Part shown: positions 1-8,562 of the stretch, one piece after another
Layout: the number at the start of each line of letters is the position of its first letter
Position numbering within the stretch: the first letter of the stretch is position 1
Assembly: GCA_036742455.1 (NCBI GenBank)
Contig: DAINQU010000006.1
Location: 1-64,000, forward strand
Direction of reading: 5' to 3'
DNA length: 64,000 nt
Source of the DNA: CAIKZZ01 sp036742455
Lineage (GTDB): Bacteria; Pseudomonadota; Gammaproteobacteria; Steroidobacterales; Steroidobacteraceae
Position numbers and translations under genes: made by a program
The notes under the pieces: generated by a model
What the model saw: the letters and a program-made list of their open reading frames with translations, nothing else
Database searches by the model: none
What the model was told of the DNA's origin: nothing

Positions 1-933
1 TGGTCGAACCTCGGCGTCAACCGGTCGCGCTACGGCATCCTCTGCCGCGACGATGGTTTCGTCTACGACGACGGCGTCATCGTGCGCCTTGCTGACGATC
101 GCTTCCACGTCACCACCACGACCGGTGGCGCGGCGCGCGTCTTCGGCATGATGGAAGACTACATCCAGACGGAATGGAACGATCTGTCTGTCTGGATTAC
201 GTCGACGACAGAACAGTGGTCCGTTGTCGCCGTACAGGGTCCGAAGGCGCGTGACGTACTGGCCAAATTGGTGACGGACGTCGATCTGTCGGCCGCCGCG
301 CTCCCTCACATGGGGGTGGCGCGTGGACATATCGCCGGTGTACCGATGATGCTGATGCGAGTCAGCTTCACCGGCGAACTCGGCTTTGAGGTCAATGTGC
401 CGGCGGAATACGGCGCTGATCTTTGGGACGCCATCTATGCTGCGGGCCAAGAGTTCGGCATCACGCCGTACGGCACCGAAGCAATGCACGTGCTGCGTGC
501 CGAGAAGGGCTACATCATCGTAGGCCAAGACACCGATGGCACTCTGACGCCGGACGATGCAGGCGTTGCGTGGGCTATTGGCAAGGCGAAGCGGGACTTC
601 ATCGGAAAGCGCGGCATGGAGCGTCCGGCACTGAAGTCGCCGGATCGTAAGCAACTCGTGGGCTTGCTGACCGAAGACCCGAAGGTCGTCCTCGAAGAAG
701 GTGCCCAGGTGGTGCTCGCGCCGAATCAAGCCATTCCGTTCAAGATGGTCGGACACGTGACGTCGTCCTACCACAGCGCGAATCTCGGGCGGTCGATCGC
801 GATGGCGGTCGTTGCCGGTGGCCGCGCAAAAATGGGCGAAACGATCTACGTCGCGATGCCGGGCGGTGATATTCCGGTGAAAGTCGTATCGACCGTGTTC
901 TACGACCCGCAAGGGAGCCGCATCAATGTCTAA
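1..933 (+). CDS. soxA: Sarcosine oxidase alpha subunit, C-terminal part (5' truncated by window edge)
   Basis: Only the last 310 codons lie in the window; the frame is open from base 1. What remains is the folate-binding GcvT-like half of the alpha subunit: the motif SFTGELGFEVNVPAEYG (around base 363), LRAEKGYIIVGQDTDG (around 490), and a C-terminal barrel ending FYDPQGSRINV. In heterotetrameric sarcosine oxidase this half takes the methyl-derived carbon onto tetrahydrofolate, while the missing N-terminal half binds NAD. The stop codon overlaps the start of the next gene by 8 bases, the usual soxA-soxG arrangement, which supports soxA over a stand-alone GcvT. A second, complete soxA is at 28424-31354, so the genome carries at least two sets. 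No soxB or soxD can be seen for this copy because they would lie to the left. Confidence 0.88.
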   Translation, partial: WSNLGVNRSRYGILCRDDGFVYDDGVIVRLADDRFHVTTTTGGAARVFGMMEDYIQTEWNDLSVWITSTTEQWSVVAVQGPKARDVLAKLVTDVDLSAAALPHMGVARGHIAGVPMMLMRVSFTGELGFEVNVPAEYGADLWDAIYAAGQEFGITPYGTEAMHVLRAEKGYIIVGQDTDGTLTPDDAGVAWAIGKAKRDFIGKRGMERPALKSPDRKQLVGLLTEDPKVVLEEGAQVVLAPNQAIPFKMVGHVTSSYHSANLGRSIAMAVVAGGRAKMGETIYVAMPGGDIPVKVVSTVFYDPQGSRINV

Positions 934-1468
934 TCTCACACGACGACGCCCGGCAGTGCCGACTCACTCATGGCTGGAACCGTTGCCGCCGATGACGCGC
1001 CTCAGCTTCCGGGGAGGCCCGGATGCGATTGCCGCGGCGTCCCGCGGATTTGGCGTGGAGCTCCCGACAACGGCGTGCCGTGCGGCCACTTCAGGCGTCC
1101 GAACGGCCTGGTGGGTCGGCCCAGACGAATACGTGCTCTTGGCCCCTGAGTCGGAATCCGGTGCCGTACTGGCGCAACTCGCCGACGCGCTGGGAGACAT
1201 TCCGCACTCGATCGTGGACATCGGGCACCGGCATGCATCTTTCCTGCTGAAAGGCCCGCATGCGGAGTGGCTGCTCGGGTCGGGTTGCCCGCTGGATTTA
1301 GACTTGTCGGCATTCCCGGTCGGCATGTGCACTCGGACGGTGTACATGAAGTCCGAGATTTACCTCTGGCGAGTCGCGGCCGATGTGTTCCTGATAGAGA
1401 CATGGCGATCGTTCACACCGTACGTCGTTGACATGTTGGTCGAAGCCGCTCAGGAGTTGGTGGCTTGA
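926..1468 (+). CDS. soxG: Sarcosine oxidase gamma subunit
   Basis: This 180-residue protein begins MSNLTRRRPAVPTHSW and has the SoxG-type core: RTAWWVGPDEYVLLAP near residue 60, SIVDIGHRHASFLLKGPHA near residue 95, LGSGCPLDLD near 115 and a C-terminal WRSFTPYVVDMLVEAA. SoxG is the small structural subunit that packs beside the alpha subunit's folate domain in tetrameric sarcosine oxidase. The ATG at 926 overlaps the end of soxA by 8 bases, so the two are probably translationally coupled. The stop at 1466-1468 overlaps the TTG start of the binding-protein gene, which suggests one transcript. SoxG is poorly conserved, so the call rests on motifs, size and position together. Confidence 0.82.
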   Translation: MSNLTRRRPAVPTHSWLEPLPPMTRLSFRGGPDAIAAASRGFGVELPTTACRAATSGVRTAWWVGPDEYVLLAPESESGAVLAQLADALGDIPHSIVDIGHRHASFLLKGPHAEWLLGSGCPLDLDLSAFPVGMCTRTVYMKSEIYLWRVAADVFLIETWRSFTPYVVDMLVEAAQELVA

Positions 1469-2592
1469 TCGGTCGCGGCGAACGAGTGTGGATCTTCCGG
1501 TCCCTCTCGTTCGCCGCGTCATGTGTCGTTCTCTCGCTGTTGCTAGGCTGTGGCTCGAAGGAACCTGAGCCGCGCACGGTCAGTGTGTACAACTGGGCCG
1601 ATTTCATCGGCAAACACACGCTTCAAGATTTCGAACAGTCGACCGGCATTAAGGTCGACTACGATACGTTCGATGCCGATTCCACCGTAGAGGCCAAAAT
1701 GCTGGCGGGTGGCTCGGGTTACGACGTTGTGGAGACATCCACGCTGCTCTTCAGTCGACAAATTAAGGCCGGAGCCTACCTGAAGCTCGACCGTACGAAA
1801 CTGAAGGGATTAGAGAATATAGACCCCAAAATTCTGGAGCTTTATGCGCGGTTCGACCCGGGCAATGAGCATGCGGTCCCGTATCTGCACTCGTTGAACG
1901 GGTTTGCATACAACGTCGCGAAAATCCGCGAACGAATGCCAAAGGCACCGGTCAACAGCCTTCGGATGATTTTCGATCCAGCCATTGCGAGTCGATTCGC
2001 CGATTGTGGGATCACGTTTTTAGATTCAGCGCGCGATGTTATGCAGCTCGCGTTGGTGTACCTCGGCATTGATCCGAACTCGACGCGAAAGGAAGACTTT
2101 CGTGCTGCGGAAAATCTGATTCTCGCAGTAAGACCGTACATCCGCACATTCGACTCGGCGGAGTACATCAACTCGCTCGCGAACGGGGAAACGTGTATCG
2201 CCATGGGTTGGTCGAGCGATTACGCCACGGCGATCGCCCGTACGCGCGCCGCAGGCGTGAAACTCGATTTGGCTTTCACGATCCCCAAGGAAGGCTCGAA
2301 CGCAGACTATTCGGCATTCCTGATCCCGGTGGATGCGCCCCATATCGATGAGGCATATGAATTTCTGAACTTCATTCTGAAGCCCACGACGATCGCAGCC
2401 ATCACCAACGATATCTTTTACGGCAATGACAACCGCGCTGCCGACAGCTTGGTGAATCCCGCGATCCGCCGTAATCCGGTGATCTACCCTCCCCCCGAAT
2501 TGGAGCGGCGGACCTTCTTATCGGCAGAAGTCAGCCCCGCTACCGAACGGCTACTCACGCGGTCTTGGACGCGAGTGAAGACAGCGCTTTGA
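1465..2592 (+). CDS. Periplasmic polyamine-type (PotD/PotF) substrate-binding lipoprotein
   Basis: The product is an extracytoplasmic solute-binding protein of the spermidine/putrescine family. A hydrophobic signal ending in the lipobox LLLGC (Cys about residue 29) predicts a lipoprotein. The mature part starts SVYNWADFIGKHTLQDFE, the classic PotD/PotF opening with the ligand-contacting YNW, and later has MGWSSDYATA and ADYSAFLIPVDAPH. The reading frame opens at TTG 1465, overlapping the soxG stop by four bases; GTG at 1486 is an alternative that still keeps the signal peptide. Coupling to soxAG suggests it captures a methylated amine or polyamine, but the ligand cannot be read from the sequence. 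No permease or ATPase is adjacent. Polyamine-type permeases and an ATPase do occur at 43298-45024 and 56546-57691. Confidence 0.85.
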   Translation: MIGRGERVWIFRSLSFAASCVVLSLLLGCGSKEPEPRTVSVYNWADFIGKHTLQDFEQSTGIKVDYDTFDADSTVEAKMLAGGSGYDVVETSTLLFSRQIKAGAYLKLDRTKLKGLENIDPKILELYARFDPGNEHAVPYLHSLNGFAYNVAKIRERMPKAPVNSLRMIFDPAIASRFADCGITFLDSARDVMQLALVYLGIDPNSTRKEDFRAAENLILAVRPYIRTFDSAEYINSLANGETCIAMGWSSDYATAIARTRAAGVKLDLAFTIPKEGSNADYSAFLIPVDAPHIDEAYEFLNFILKPTTIAAITNDIFYGNDNRAADSLVNPAIRRNPVIYPPPELERRTFLSAEVSPATERLLTRSWTRVKTAL

Positions 2593-2775
2593 GGGCGACC
2601 GCGTCAACCTAGACGGTTAGGTTTGGGCGTCCATTCGGCGCGGATTCCGTCGGGATACTGGCACCGATCAAATGCCATTGCAGAACGGCGGCACGACCCC
2701 CGTCCATCAGCACCGCCAGCGCGATACGTATTACCAACGCATCATCCGACGACCGAATTCCATCAAGGGCAGCGA

Positions 2776-2804
2776 CCCACCGTTGGCACTGTGCCAACGG
2801 TGGG
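2776..2804. terminator. Perfect hairpin between convergent genes
   Basis: Two 14-base arms (CCCACCGTTGGCAC and its exact reverse complement) are separated by a single T. The hairpin lies between the binding-protein gene (+, stop 2592) and the dehydrogenase gene (-, stop 2815). Neither strand has a T-run after the stem, so it is a terminator-like or RNA 3'-end protecting structure, not a textbook intrinsic terminator. A weaker 6-bp stem sits at 2606-2623 (AACCTA/TAGGTT). The rest of 2593-2814 shows nothing convincing. Confidence 0.6.
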
Positions 2805-2814
2805 CCTCATCACA

Positions 2815-5238
2815 TCAGGCCCGCAGACGCGCGTTCGCCGGGTCGTAGAGCGGCTCGACGCCAACGACCGCACGCTTGCGCTCCCCGAGGATCTCGATCG
2901 TCAGTTCCTGACCGGATACCGCAAGATCCGTACGCACGTAGGCCAGCGCAATACTCTGGTTAATGCGGTAGCCAAATCCACCGGATGTCACAAGACCAAC
3001 GACCTCGTCGCCGTGGTAGACGATTGAGACCGCCGATGCGTCAGCGTCCGCGGCATCCACGATCAATGGCACAAACCGCTCAGGCGGCCCCTTCTCTACC
3101 CACTGTTTAAGCGCAGCTTGGCCGATGAACCCCCCGGCCTTGTCGAGCTTCACAAAGCGGTCCAACGAAGCCATGTAAGGGGTGTAGTCGGTGGTCAGGT
3201 CAGCCTTCCACGATCGATAGCACTTCTCAAGGCGCAAGCTGTCCATGGCATAAAGGCCGAAATCGGCAATTCCAAATTCGGCGCCTGCCTCAAACAACAG
3301 CTCATAGATCGATGCGACGTGTTCCGCAGGAATATGCAGCTCCCAACCGAGTTCGCCGACATAGTTCACGCGGAACGCCAACGCCTTGGTATAGCCGATC
3401 TCGATGGTGCGGACGCTGAGCCATGGGAACGCCGAATTCGACAGATCCGCCGAGGTCAACTTTGCCAACACATCGCGAGAGCGCGGGCCCACCAGAATCA
3501 GAGTTCCATAGCGAGCAGTCTCGTTCGCGATATGGACGGAACCATCGGTTGGCGCATGGGCTTCCAACCAGTGCAAGTCGTGCCGCTCACCGGACGCGGC
3601 ACTGATCAGCCAGTACTTGCCGTTACCCAGATTGGTGACGGTCATTTCTGTGACGATACCGCCGGTCGGAGCGAGGAAATAGTTCAGCGCCGTACGGCCT
3701 TCCTTGGGCAGGACGCCGGTAATCATGCCGTCGATCCACGTCGCAGCGCCGGGACCCGTCACTTCAAACTTGGTAAAGCCCGGCAAGTCGAGTACTGCCA
3801 CGCGCTGCTCAACGGCTTCGCACTCGCGTTTGACAGCCTGATGCCAGTGACAACGGCGGAACGACGTATCCGTCCCGCCGGTATCACCCGGCTTCGCGAA
3901 ATACACCGCTCGCTCCCAGCCACCACGCGCACCGAACACCGCGCCTTTGGCCTTCAGGCGATCATAGAGCGGCGACGCCTTGGCGGGGCGCCCCGCCGGT
4001 CGCTCTTCCTGCGGATAGCCGATGCCATACTCGTGCTGGTAGGTCTCGATCGCCTTCGCCAGAGTGAACTTCTGATTCGCATGCTCCAGATAGCGGCGAT
4101 GATCAAACGGCCACATATCCCACTCGGGGTGACCGTTCACTACCCATTCAGCGATCGACTTACCGGCACCGCCCGCTTGTGCGATACCGAAGGTGAATGC
4201 GCAGCAATGGTAGAAGTTAGGTAACCCTGGCGCTGGACCCATGAGCGGATTGCCGTCCGGCGCGTACGGGATCGGACCGTTGATCACCGTCTTAATACCA
4301 ACACTGCCGAGGATGGGCACCTGCCCAATCGCACGTTCGATGTAATCCCCTAGGCGATCCAAATCGTCTTCGAACAACTGATTCGCAAACTCCTCGGGAA
4401 CGCCGTCCAACCAATGCGCGCGGGCTTCCCATTCGTAGGGACCGAGGAGCAGTGAATGACGTTCCTGACGCAGGTAGTAGCTCACATCCGGATCGCGCAC
4501 AAGCGGTAAGCGCTCGGTGCCACGAGCCACCAACTCGGGGATATCCTCCGTCACCATGTATTGATGCGAGAGCGTCACGATCGGCAAGTACTGCCCCACC
4601 ATCGCGGCGATCTCGCCACCGCGGTAACCCGCAGCATTGATCACGGACTCTGCAATGATGTCACCGTTGTTCGTGGTGATTTTCCACTCGCCCGTCGCGG
4701 TCCGTTCGATCGCGGTGACTTTGGTGTTTCGATAGACCTCTGCACCGCGATCGCGCGCCCCTTTTGCCAGCGCTTGTGTCAGCTGGGCGGGATCGATGTC
4801 ACCGTCGTACGGATCGTACAGCGCTGCCTTGATGTCACTGACGTTCATGAACGGATGCATCGCTGCAACGTCCGAAGGCGTCATAAATTGAAAGTCGATG
4901 CCCTGTGCCCGCGCCTGAGCCACGACGTGCTTAAATTCGTCGACACGATCGTCTTCGTGGGCGATGCGAATGCTGCCCGTGACGTGGTAGTTAATGTCGT
5001 AGCCGGTCTTCTTGGACAACTCTGCATAGAGCTTCGTCGAATGACGCTGCAACTTGATCGTGTTCCAGGACGTGGAAAAATTGGGGCAATTGCCAGCGGC
5101 ATGCCACGTTGACCCTGCCGTCAACTCATCCCGCTCTAAGAGCACCACATCCGTCACGCCCAACTCGGTTAAATGATAGAGCGCGCTCGCACCGACGGCG
5201 CCTCCGCCAATGATCACCACACGTGCATGTGTTTTCAT
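2815..5238 (-). CDS. Dimethylglycine/sarcosine dehydrogenase-like flavoprotein (FAD + GcvT), copy 1
   Basis: This 807-residue protein has the full dimethylglycine dehydrogenase architecture. The N-terminal Rossmann motif is VVIIGGGAVGASALYHL, followed by TAGSTWHAAG, whose His46 matches the residue that carries covalent FAD in mammalian dimethylglycine dehydrogenase. The FAD domain runs to about residue 370, a short linker domain to about 440, then a GcvT-like folate domain (VNYVGELGWELHIPAEH near 640) and a C-terminal barrel ending PLYDPANARLRA. The expected reaction is oxidative N-demethylation of a secondary or tertiary methylamine, with the one-carbon unit loaded onto tetrahydrofolate. It follows copy 2 by 56 bases on the same strand, behind an XRE-cupin gene. 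The exact substrate is not determinable; the residues after WHAAG differ between the three copies in this window. Confidence 0.85.
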   Translation of the reverse strand: MKTHARVVIIGGGAVGASALYHLTELGVTDVVLLERDELTAGSTWHAAGNCPNFSTSWNTIKLQRHSTKLYAELSKKTGYDINYHVTGSIRIAHEDDRVDEFKHVVAQARAQGIDFQFMTPSDVAAMHPFMNVSDIKAALYDPYDGDIDPAQLTQALAKGARDRGAEVYRNTKVTAIERTATGEWKITTNNGDIIAESVINAAGYRGGEIAAMVGQYLPIVTLSHQYMVTEDIPELVARGTERLPLVRDPDVSYYLRQERHSLLLGPYEWEARAHWLDGVPEEFANQLFEDDLDRLGDYIERAIGQVPILGSVGIKTVINGPIPYAPDGNPLMGPAPGLPNFYHCCAFTFGIAQAGGAGKSIAEWVVNGHPEWDMWPFDHRRYLEHANQKFTLAKAIETYQHEYGIGYPQEERPAGRPAKASPLYDRLKAKGAVFGARGGWERAVYFAKPGDTGGTDTSFRRCHWHQAVKRECEAVEQRVAVLDLPGFTKFEVTGPGAATWIDGMITGVLPKEGRTALNYFLAPTGGIVTEMTVTNLGNGKYWLISAASGERHDLHWLEAHAPTDGSVHIANETARYGTLILVGPRSRDVLAKLTSADLSNSAFPWLSVRTIEIGYTKALAFRVNYVGELGWELHIPAEHVASIYELLFEAGAEFGIADFGLYAMDSLRLEKCYRSWKADLTTDYTPYMASLDRFVKLDKAGGFIGQAALKQWVEKGPPERFVPLIVDAADADASAVSIVYHGDEVVGLVTSGGFGYRINQSIALAYVRTDLAVSGQELTIEILGERKRAVVGVEPLYDPANARLRA

Positions 5239-5294
5239 ACGATTCCGACTCCGTGGCGCGCGAAGCGCCGCTGATTTTGATTGCGATGTCTGAT

Positions 5295-7754
5295 TTAGGC
5301 TTTGATTCGTTCGTTCTTAGGATCGTAGAGCGGCTCCAACTGCACGCGCGCGGTATAGCGCTTGCAAGCCACCTCCACTTCCCAATGACCGCTCGACAAC
5401 CATTCCTTTGTCACGCCGGACGCACAGCCGACGAAGCCCATACCAATGGACTTTCGTAGGCGATGACCCCAAGCGCCCGAACGTATGGACCCTACGATCA
5501 CGCCGTCCTTCAGAATGGGCTCTTCGTGATACATCAGGGGCGCTGCGTCGGAGTCGTCCTCGAGGACGATCTGCACGAGGCGTTTGGTGGGGGTTCCTTT
5601 GGCGCGGTGCGCCAACAAGGCCTCACGACCGATAAACCCACCCGTCTTGTCCCACGCCACCGTAAATGCGAGTCCCGACTCGATCGGCGTGTCTTCATCG
5701 GCGATGTCATGACCCCAGCTACGGTAGCCCTTTTCGACGCGACATGAGGCCATCGAGTGATAGCCGGCATGCTTCAAGCCGAATTCGGCGCCCGCTTCGA
5801 CAATGCGCTCGTAGACGTCGAGAACATGCTCGGCCGACAGATACAGTTCCCAGCCTAATTCCCCGACATAGGTGATGCGACTGGCGCGTACGGTGGAGTA
5901 GCCAATCTCCACCTCGCGTGACCACGCGAAGGGATGCGCGGCGTTTGAAAAATCTTCGCCCGTTAGCTTTTCGAGTAATGGCCGCGAGTTCGGTCCCATC
6001 AACCCCAACATGGCGATGCCCGGCGTCACATCGGTAATCCAGCATTGGGTCAGGCCCAACGATTCACGGTGCTTACGCAACCAGGCGAGATCGCGCGTCT
6101 GGCACGCGGCCGCCGTCACGACCATGAATTCGTCTTGGCTCAATCGCGTAATGGTGAGGTCGGCTTCGATACCCGCCAATTCGTTCAACCATTGCGTGTA
6201 GACAAGCTTACCCGGGGCCACATCGACCTTCGCCGTCGAGAGGCGATCGAGCAGCGCCAGCGAGTCCGGTCCCTGAACGAGGAACTTCGCAAAGCAGGTC
6301 TCATCGTACAAGCCCACGGTGTCGCGCACGGCTTCGCACTCTGCGCGGCACGCGTCAAACCAATTCTGGCGACCGTAGGAGTATTCGTACCTCGGATTCG
6401 ACCCGGGGGCCGCGTACCAGTTGGGACGCTCCCACCCGGCCAATTCGCCCATGCAGGCGCCAGCGGCCACTAGACGATCGTGCAACGGCGAGCGCCGCGA
6501 ATTGCGGGCCGTTTGATACTGATAGTAGGGCCAGTGCATGGCGTACAAGAGGCCGAGTGTCTCGACCGTCCGATCGTGGAGGTAGCGGCGATTCTTTTGG
6601 AACGGCTGAATACGGCGGATGTCGACGTCGGCGAGGTCCATCGGCGGACGACGATTCTGGATCCACTCGGCCAGCACTTTGCCCGCACCACCACTGCCGG
6701 CAATCCCGACGGAGTTGAAGCCGGTCGCGAGGAACAGATCCTTCACCTCCGGGGTTTCGCCGATGTAGTAACGGTCATCCGGGGTGAAGCTCTCCGGTCC
6801 GTTGAAGAAGAGTTGGATGCCGGCGTCCGCGAGCTTCGGAACCCGCTTGATTGCCATGTCCATGATCGGCTCAAAGTGCTCGTAATCTTCGGGCAACGAA
6901 TCGAAGCAAAAGTCTTCGGGGATCCCCTGCATGCCCCACGGCTTGGAGACGGGCTCGAAGCAGCCCATCAAGATTTTTCCGGCATCCTCTTTGTAGTAGG
7001 CACATTCATCGGGGATACGCAGCACCGGCAGATTAGCCGGGACGCCCTCGAGGGGCTCCGTGACAATATAGAAGTGCTCGGCAGCGTGCAGAGGGACCGC
7101 CACACCGGCGGCAGAGGCCAGTCCGTGTGACCACATGCCACCGCACAAAACGACGGTATCTGCACGAATGACGCCTTCGTCCGTTTCCACGCCGCACGCG
7201 CGTCCGTTCTCGACCAAGATCTTCGTGACCTTCGTATTCTCGAAAATCTTGGCGCCACGCATCTTCGCGCCTTTAGCCAACGCTTGCGTTACGTCGATCG
7301 GGTTCGTCTGTCCGTCCTTCGGCAAGAAGATGCCGCCCACCACGTCGGTGAGATCCAGTAGGGGCCACTTTGACTTGATATCCGACGGGGTCAACAAGTC
7401 GACTTCGAGTCCGAAGCACTTGCCCATCGACATGCCACGTTTCAATTCTTCAAAGCGGGCTTCGGTCTTCGCCACGCTCACCGATCCATTTTGTTTAAAG
7501 CCCGTCGCTTGGCCCGTTTCCGCTTCCAACGAGCCGTATAGACCCGCGGTGTATTTGGCCAACTCGGTCAGATTACGTGTGGCGCGCAATTGGCCGACGA
7601 GGCCCGCCGCATGCCACGTCGTACCACAGGTGAGCTGCTTGCGTTCGAGCAAGGCGACGTCGGTGATGCCGAGTTTGGTCAGGTGATACGCCACCGAGCA
7701 GCCGGCAACGCCACCACCGATGATGACTACATTGACATGTGAAGGAAGTGCCAT
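5295..7754 (-). CDS. Dimethylglycine/sarcosine dehydrogenase-like flavoprotein (FAD + GcvT), copy 2
   Basis: The 819-residue product is a second member of the family. It begins MALPSHVNVVIIGGGVAG, has the flavinylation motif LTCGTTWHAAG (His48), a central ADVDIRRIQPFQKNRRYL linker near residue 380, and a GcvT-like domain containing ITYVGELGWELYLSAEH near residue 635. It ends PLYDPKNERIKA. The domain order and length match dimethylglycine and sarcosine dehydrogenases. It starts 27 bases after the XRE-cupin gene and precedes copy 1, so the three genes look like one regulator-led operon. The protein differs from copy 1 throughout, so this is an old paralogy rather than a recent tandem duplication. 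Separate substrates (for example dimethylglycine versus sarcosine, or another N-methyl amine) are plausible but inferred. Confidence 0.86.
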   Translation of the reverse strand: MALPSHVNVVIIGGGVAGCSVAYHLTKLGITDVALLERKQLTCGTTWHAAGLVGQLRATRNLTELAKYTAGLYGSLEAETGQATGFKQNGSVSVAKTEARFEELKRGMSMGKCFGLEVDLLTPSDIKSKWPLLDLTDVVGGIFLPKDGQTNPIDVTQALAKGAKMRGAKIFENTKVTKILVENGRACGVETDEGVIRADTVVLCGGMWSHGLASAAGVAVPLHAAEHFYIVTEPLEGVPANLPVLRIPDECAYYKEDAGKILMGCFEPVSKPWGMQGIPEDFCFDSLPEDYEHFEPIMDMAIKRVPKLADAGIQLFFNGPESFTPDDRYYIGETPEVKDLFLATGFNSVGIAGSGGAGKVLAEWIQNRRPPMDLADVDIRRIQPFQKNRRYLHDRTVETLGLLYAMHWPYYQYQTARNSRRSPLHDRLVAAGACMGELAGWERPNWYAAPGSNPRYEYSYGRQNWFDACRAECEAVRDTVGLYDETCFAKFLVQGPDSLALLDRLSTAKVDVAPGKLVYTQWLNELAGIEADLTITRLSQDEFMVVTAAACQTRDLAWLRKHRESLGLTQCWITDVTPGIAMLGLMGPNSRPLLEKLTGEDFSNAAHPFAWSREVEIGYSTVRASRITYVGELGWELYLSAEHVLDVYERIVEAGAEFGLKHAGYHSMASCRVEKGYRSWGHDIADEDTPIESGLAFTVAWDKTGGFIGREALLAHRAKGTPTKRLVQIVLEDDSDAAPLMYHEEPILKDGVIVGSIRSGAWGHRLRKSIGMGFVGCASGVTKEWLSSGHWEVEVACKRYTARVQLEPLYDPKNERIKA

Positions 7755-7781
7755 GGGGTCCTACCTAATGGGTACAGAAGA

Positions 7782-8402
7782 TCAATAAAGAGGGGGAGCG
7801 ATCACCCACAACGAGTGCGAAGGCTCGCTGCCGGGATTGCACGCTGTAAACGGCTCACCGCGACCGATCCGAAAGCTGTCGCCGGCCTTCAATAAAAAAC
7901 GACGGTCACCGACAGCGAGTTCGAGCTCACCGGACAGTACGACACCCGATTGCTCCGCCATTCGTGAGACCTGCACGTCGCCACTGCGCGCGCCGGGCGC
8001 GAAGCGACTCATGATGAGTTCCGCTTCGCCATTCAAGGTGGGTGAAAGGAGTTCTTCCTCAATTCCGGTGCCGGGAAAATCCAAGCGGCGGCGATGCTCT
8101 CGGCGCACCACGTAGCCGTGTTCGCTGGGCTCGCGAGGGTCATAGCCTTGGAAAAACCAACTGATGCTCACGCCCAGTGCATCGCTGATGGATTTGAGTG
8201 TCGATATGGAGACTTCGGAGCGACCACGTTCGATTTGGCTGACGTAGCCGATCGATTTACCAATGGCCTGCGCCAGCTCTGCCAGACGCATCCGACGCGC
8301 CTCTCGCAGATCCCGAATTTGGGCGCCCAGTGAAATGGGCTCGCGCGCCACGCCAGGTGCCGTGGGCACGTCGTTCAACCGCAGTGTCACGGGCTCCGTC
8401 AT
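7782..8402 (-). CDS. XRE-family transcriptional regulator with C-terminal cupin sensor
   Basis: The product is a 206-residue regulator. A Cro/C1-type helix-turn-helix occupies about residues 22-80 (RMRLAELAQAIGKSIGYVSQ, then IERGRSEVSISTLKSISDAL), followed by a cupin_2 domain over the last 70 residues (SGVVLSGELELAVGDRRFLL). Such proteins sense small metabolites through the cupin and often repress their own operon. I chose ATG 8402 because GGGAGG lies just upstream on the coding strand; the frame extends to an ATG at 8426, which has no visible ribosome site. It leads the two dehydrogenase genes and is divergent from the MDR gene at 8563. The inverted repeat at 8463-8485 is a likely operator. 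Ligand unknown; a methylated amine would fit the operon. Confidence 0.85.
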   Translation of the reverse strand: MTEPVTLRLNDVPTAPGVAREPISLGAQIRDLREARRMRLAELAQAIGKSIGYVSQIERGRSEVSISTLKSISDALGVSISWFFQGYDPREPSEHGYVVRREHRRRLDFPGTGIEEELLSPTLNGEAELIMSRFAPGARSGDVQVSRMAEQSGVVLSGELELAVGDRRFLLKAGDSFRIGRGEPFTACNPGSEPSHSLWVIAPPLY

Positions 8403-8462
8403 ACCCCCTCCCGGCGCCAGTTTCATCGTTGGAGTGTACTCGCGCCGAATCCTTCACGGTTG

Positions 8463-8485
8463 TGAAATTTTTCTTCCGAATTTCA
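8463..8485. promoter_or_regulatory. Inverted repeat TGAAATT-N9-AATTTCA, candidate XRE-cupin operator
   Basis: Perfect 7-base arms at 8463-8469 and 8479-8485 stand in an AT-rich stretch within otherwise GC-rich DNA. The site lies 61 bases upstream of the XRE-cupin start and 78 bases upstream of the divergent MDR gene. Position and symmetry fit a dimeric helix-turn-helix regulator. The assignment to this regulator is inference. Confidence 0.5.
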
Positions 8486-8562
8486 TAATTCTTGCAAGCC
8501 GCCGCCCTTGTGCCGATCTTTGACTCGCTTCTAGACTGGCCGGGACCTCGGAGACCCAACCA

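Noticed and set aside
5254..5268. Short stem GGCGC/GCGCC between the two dehydrogenase genes
   Set aside because: Only five base pairs and no T-run; too weak to call a terminator within an apparent operon.
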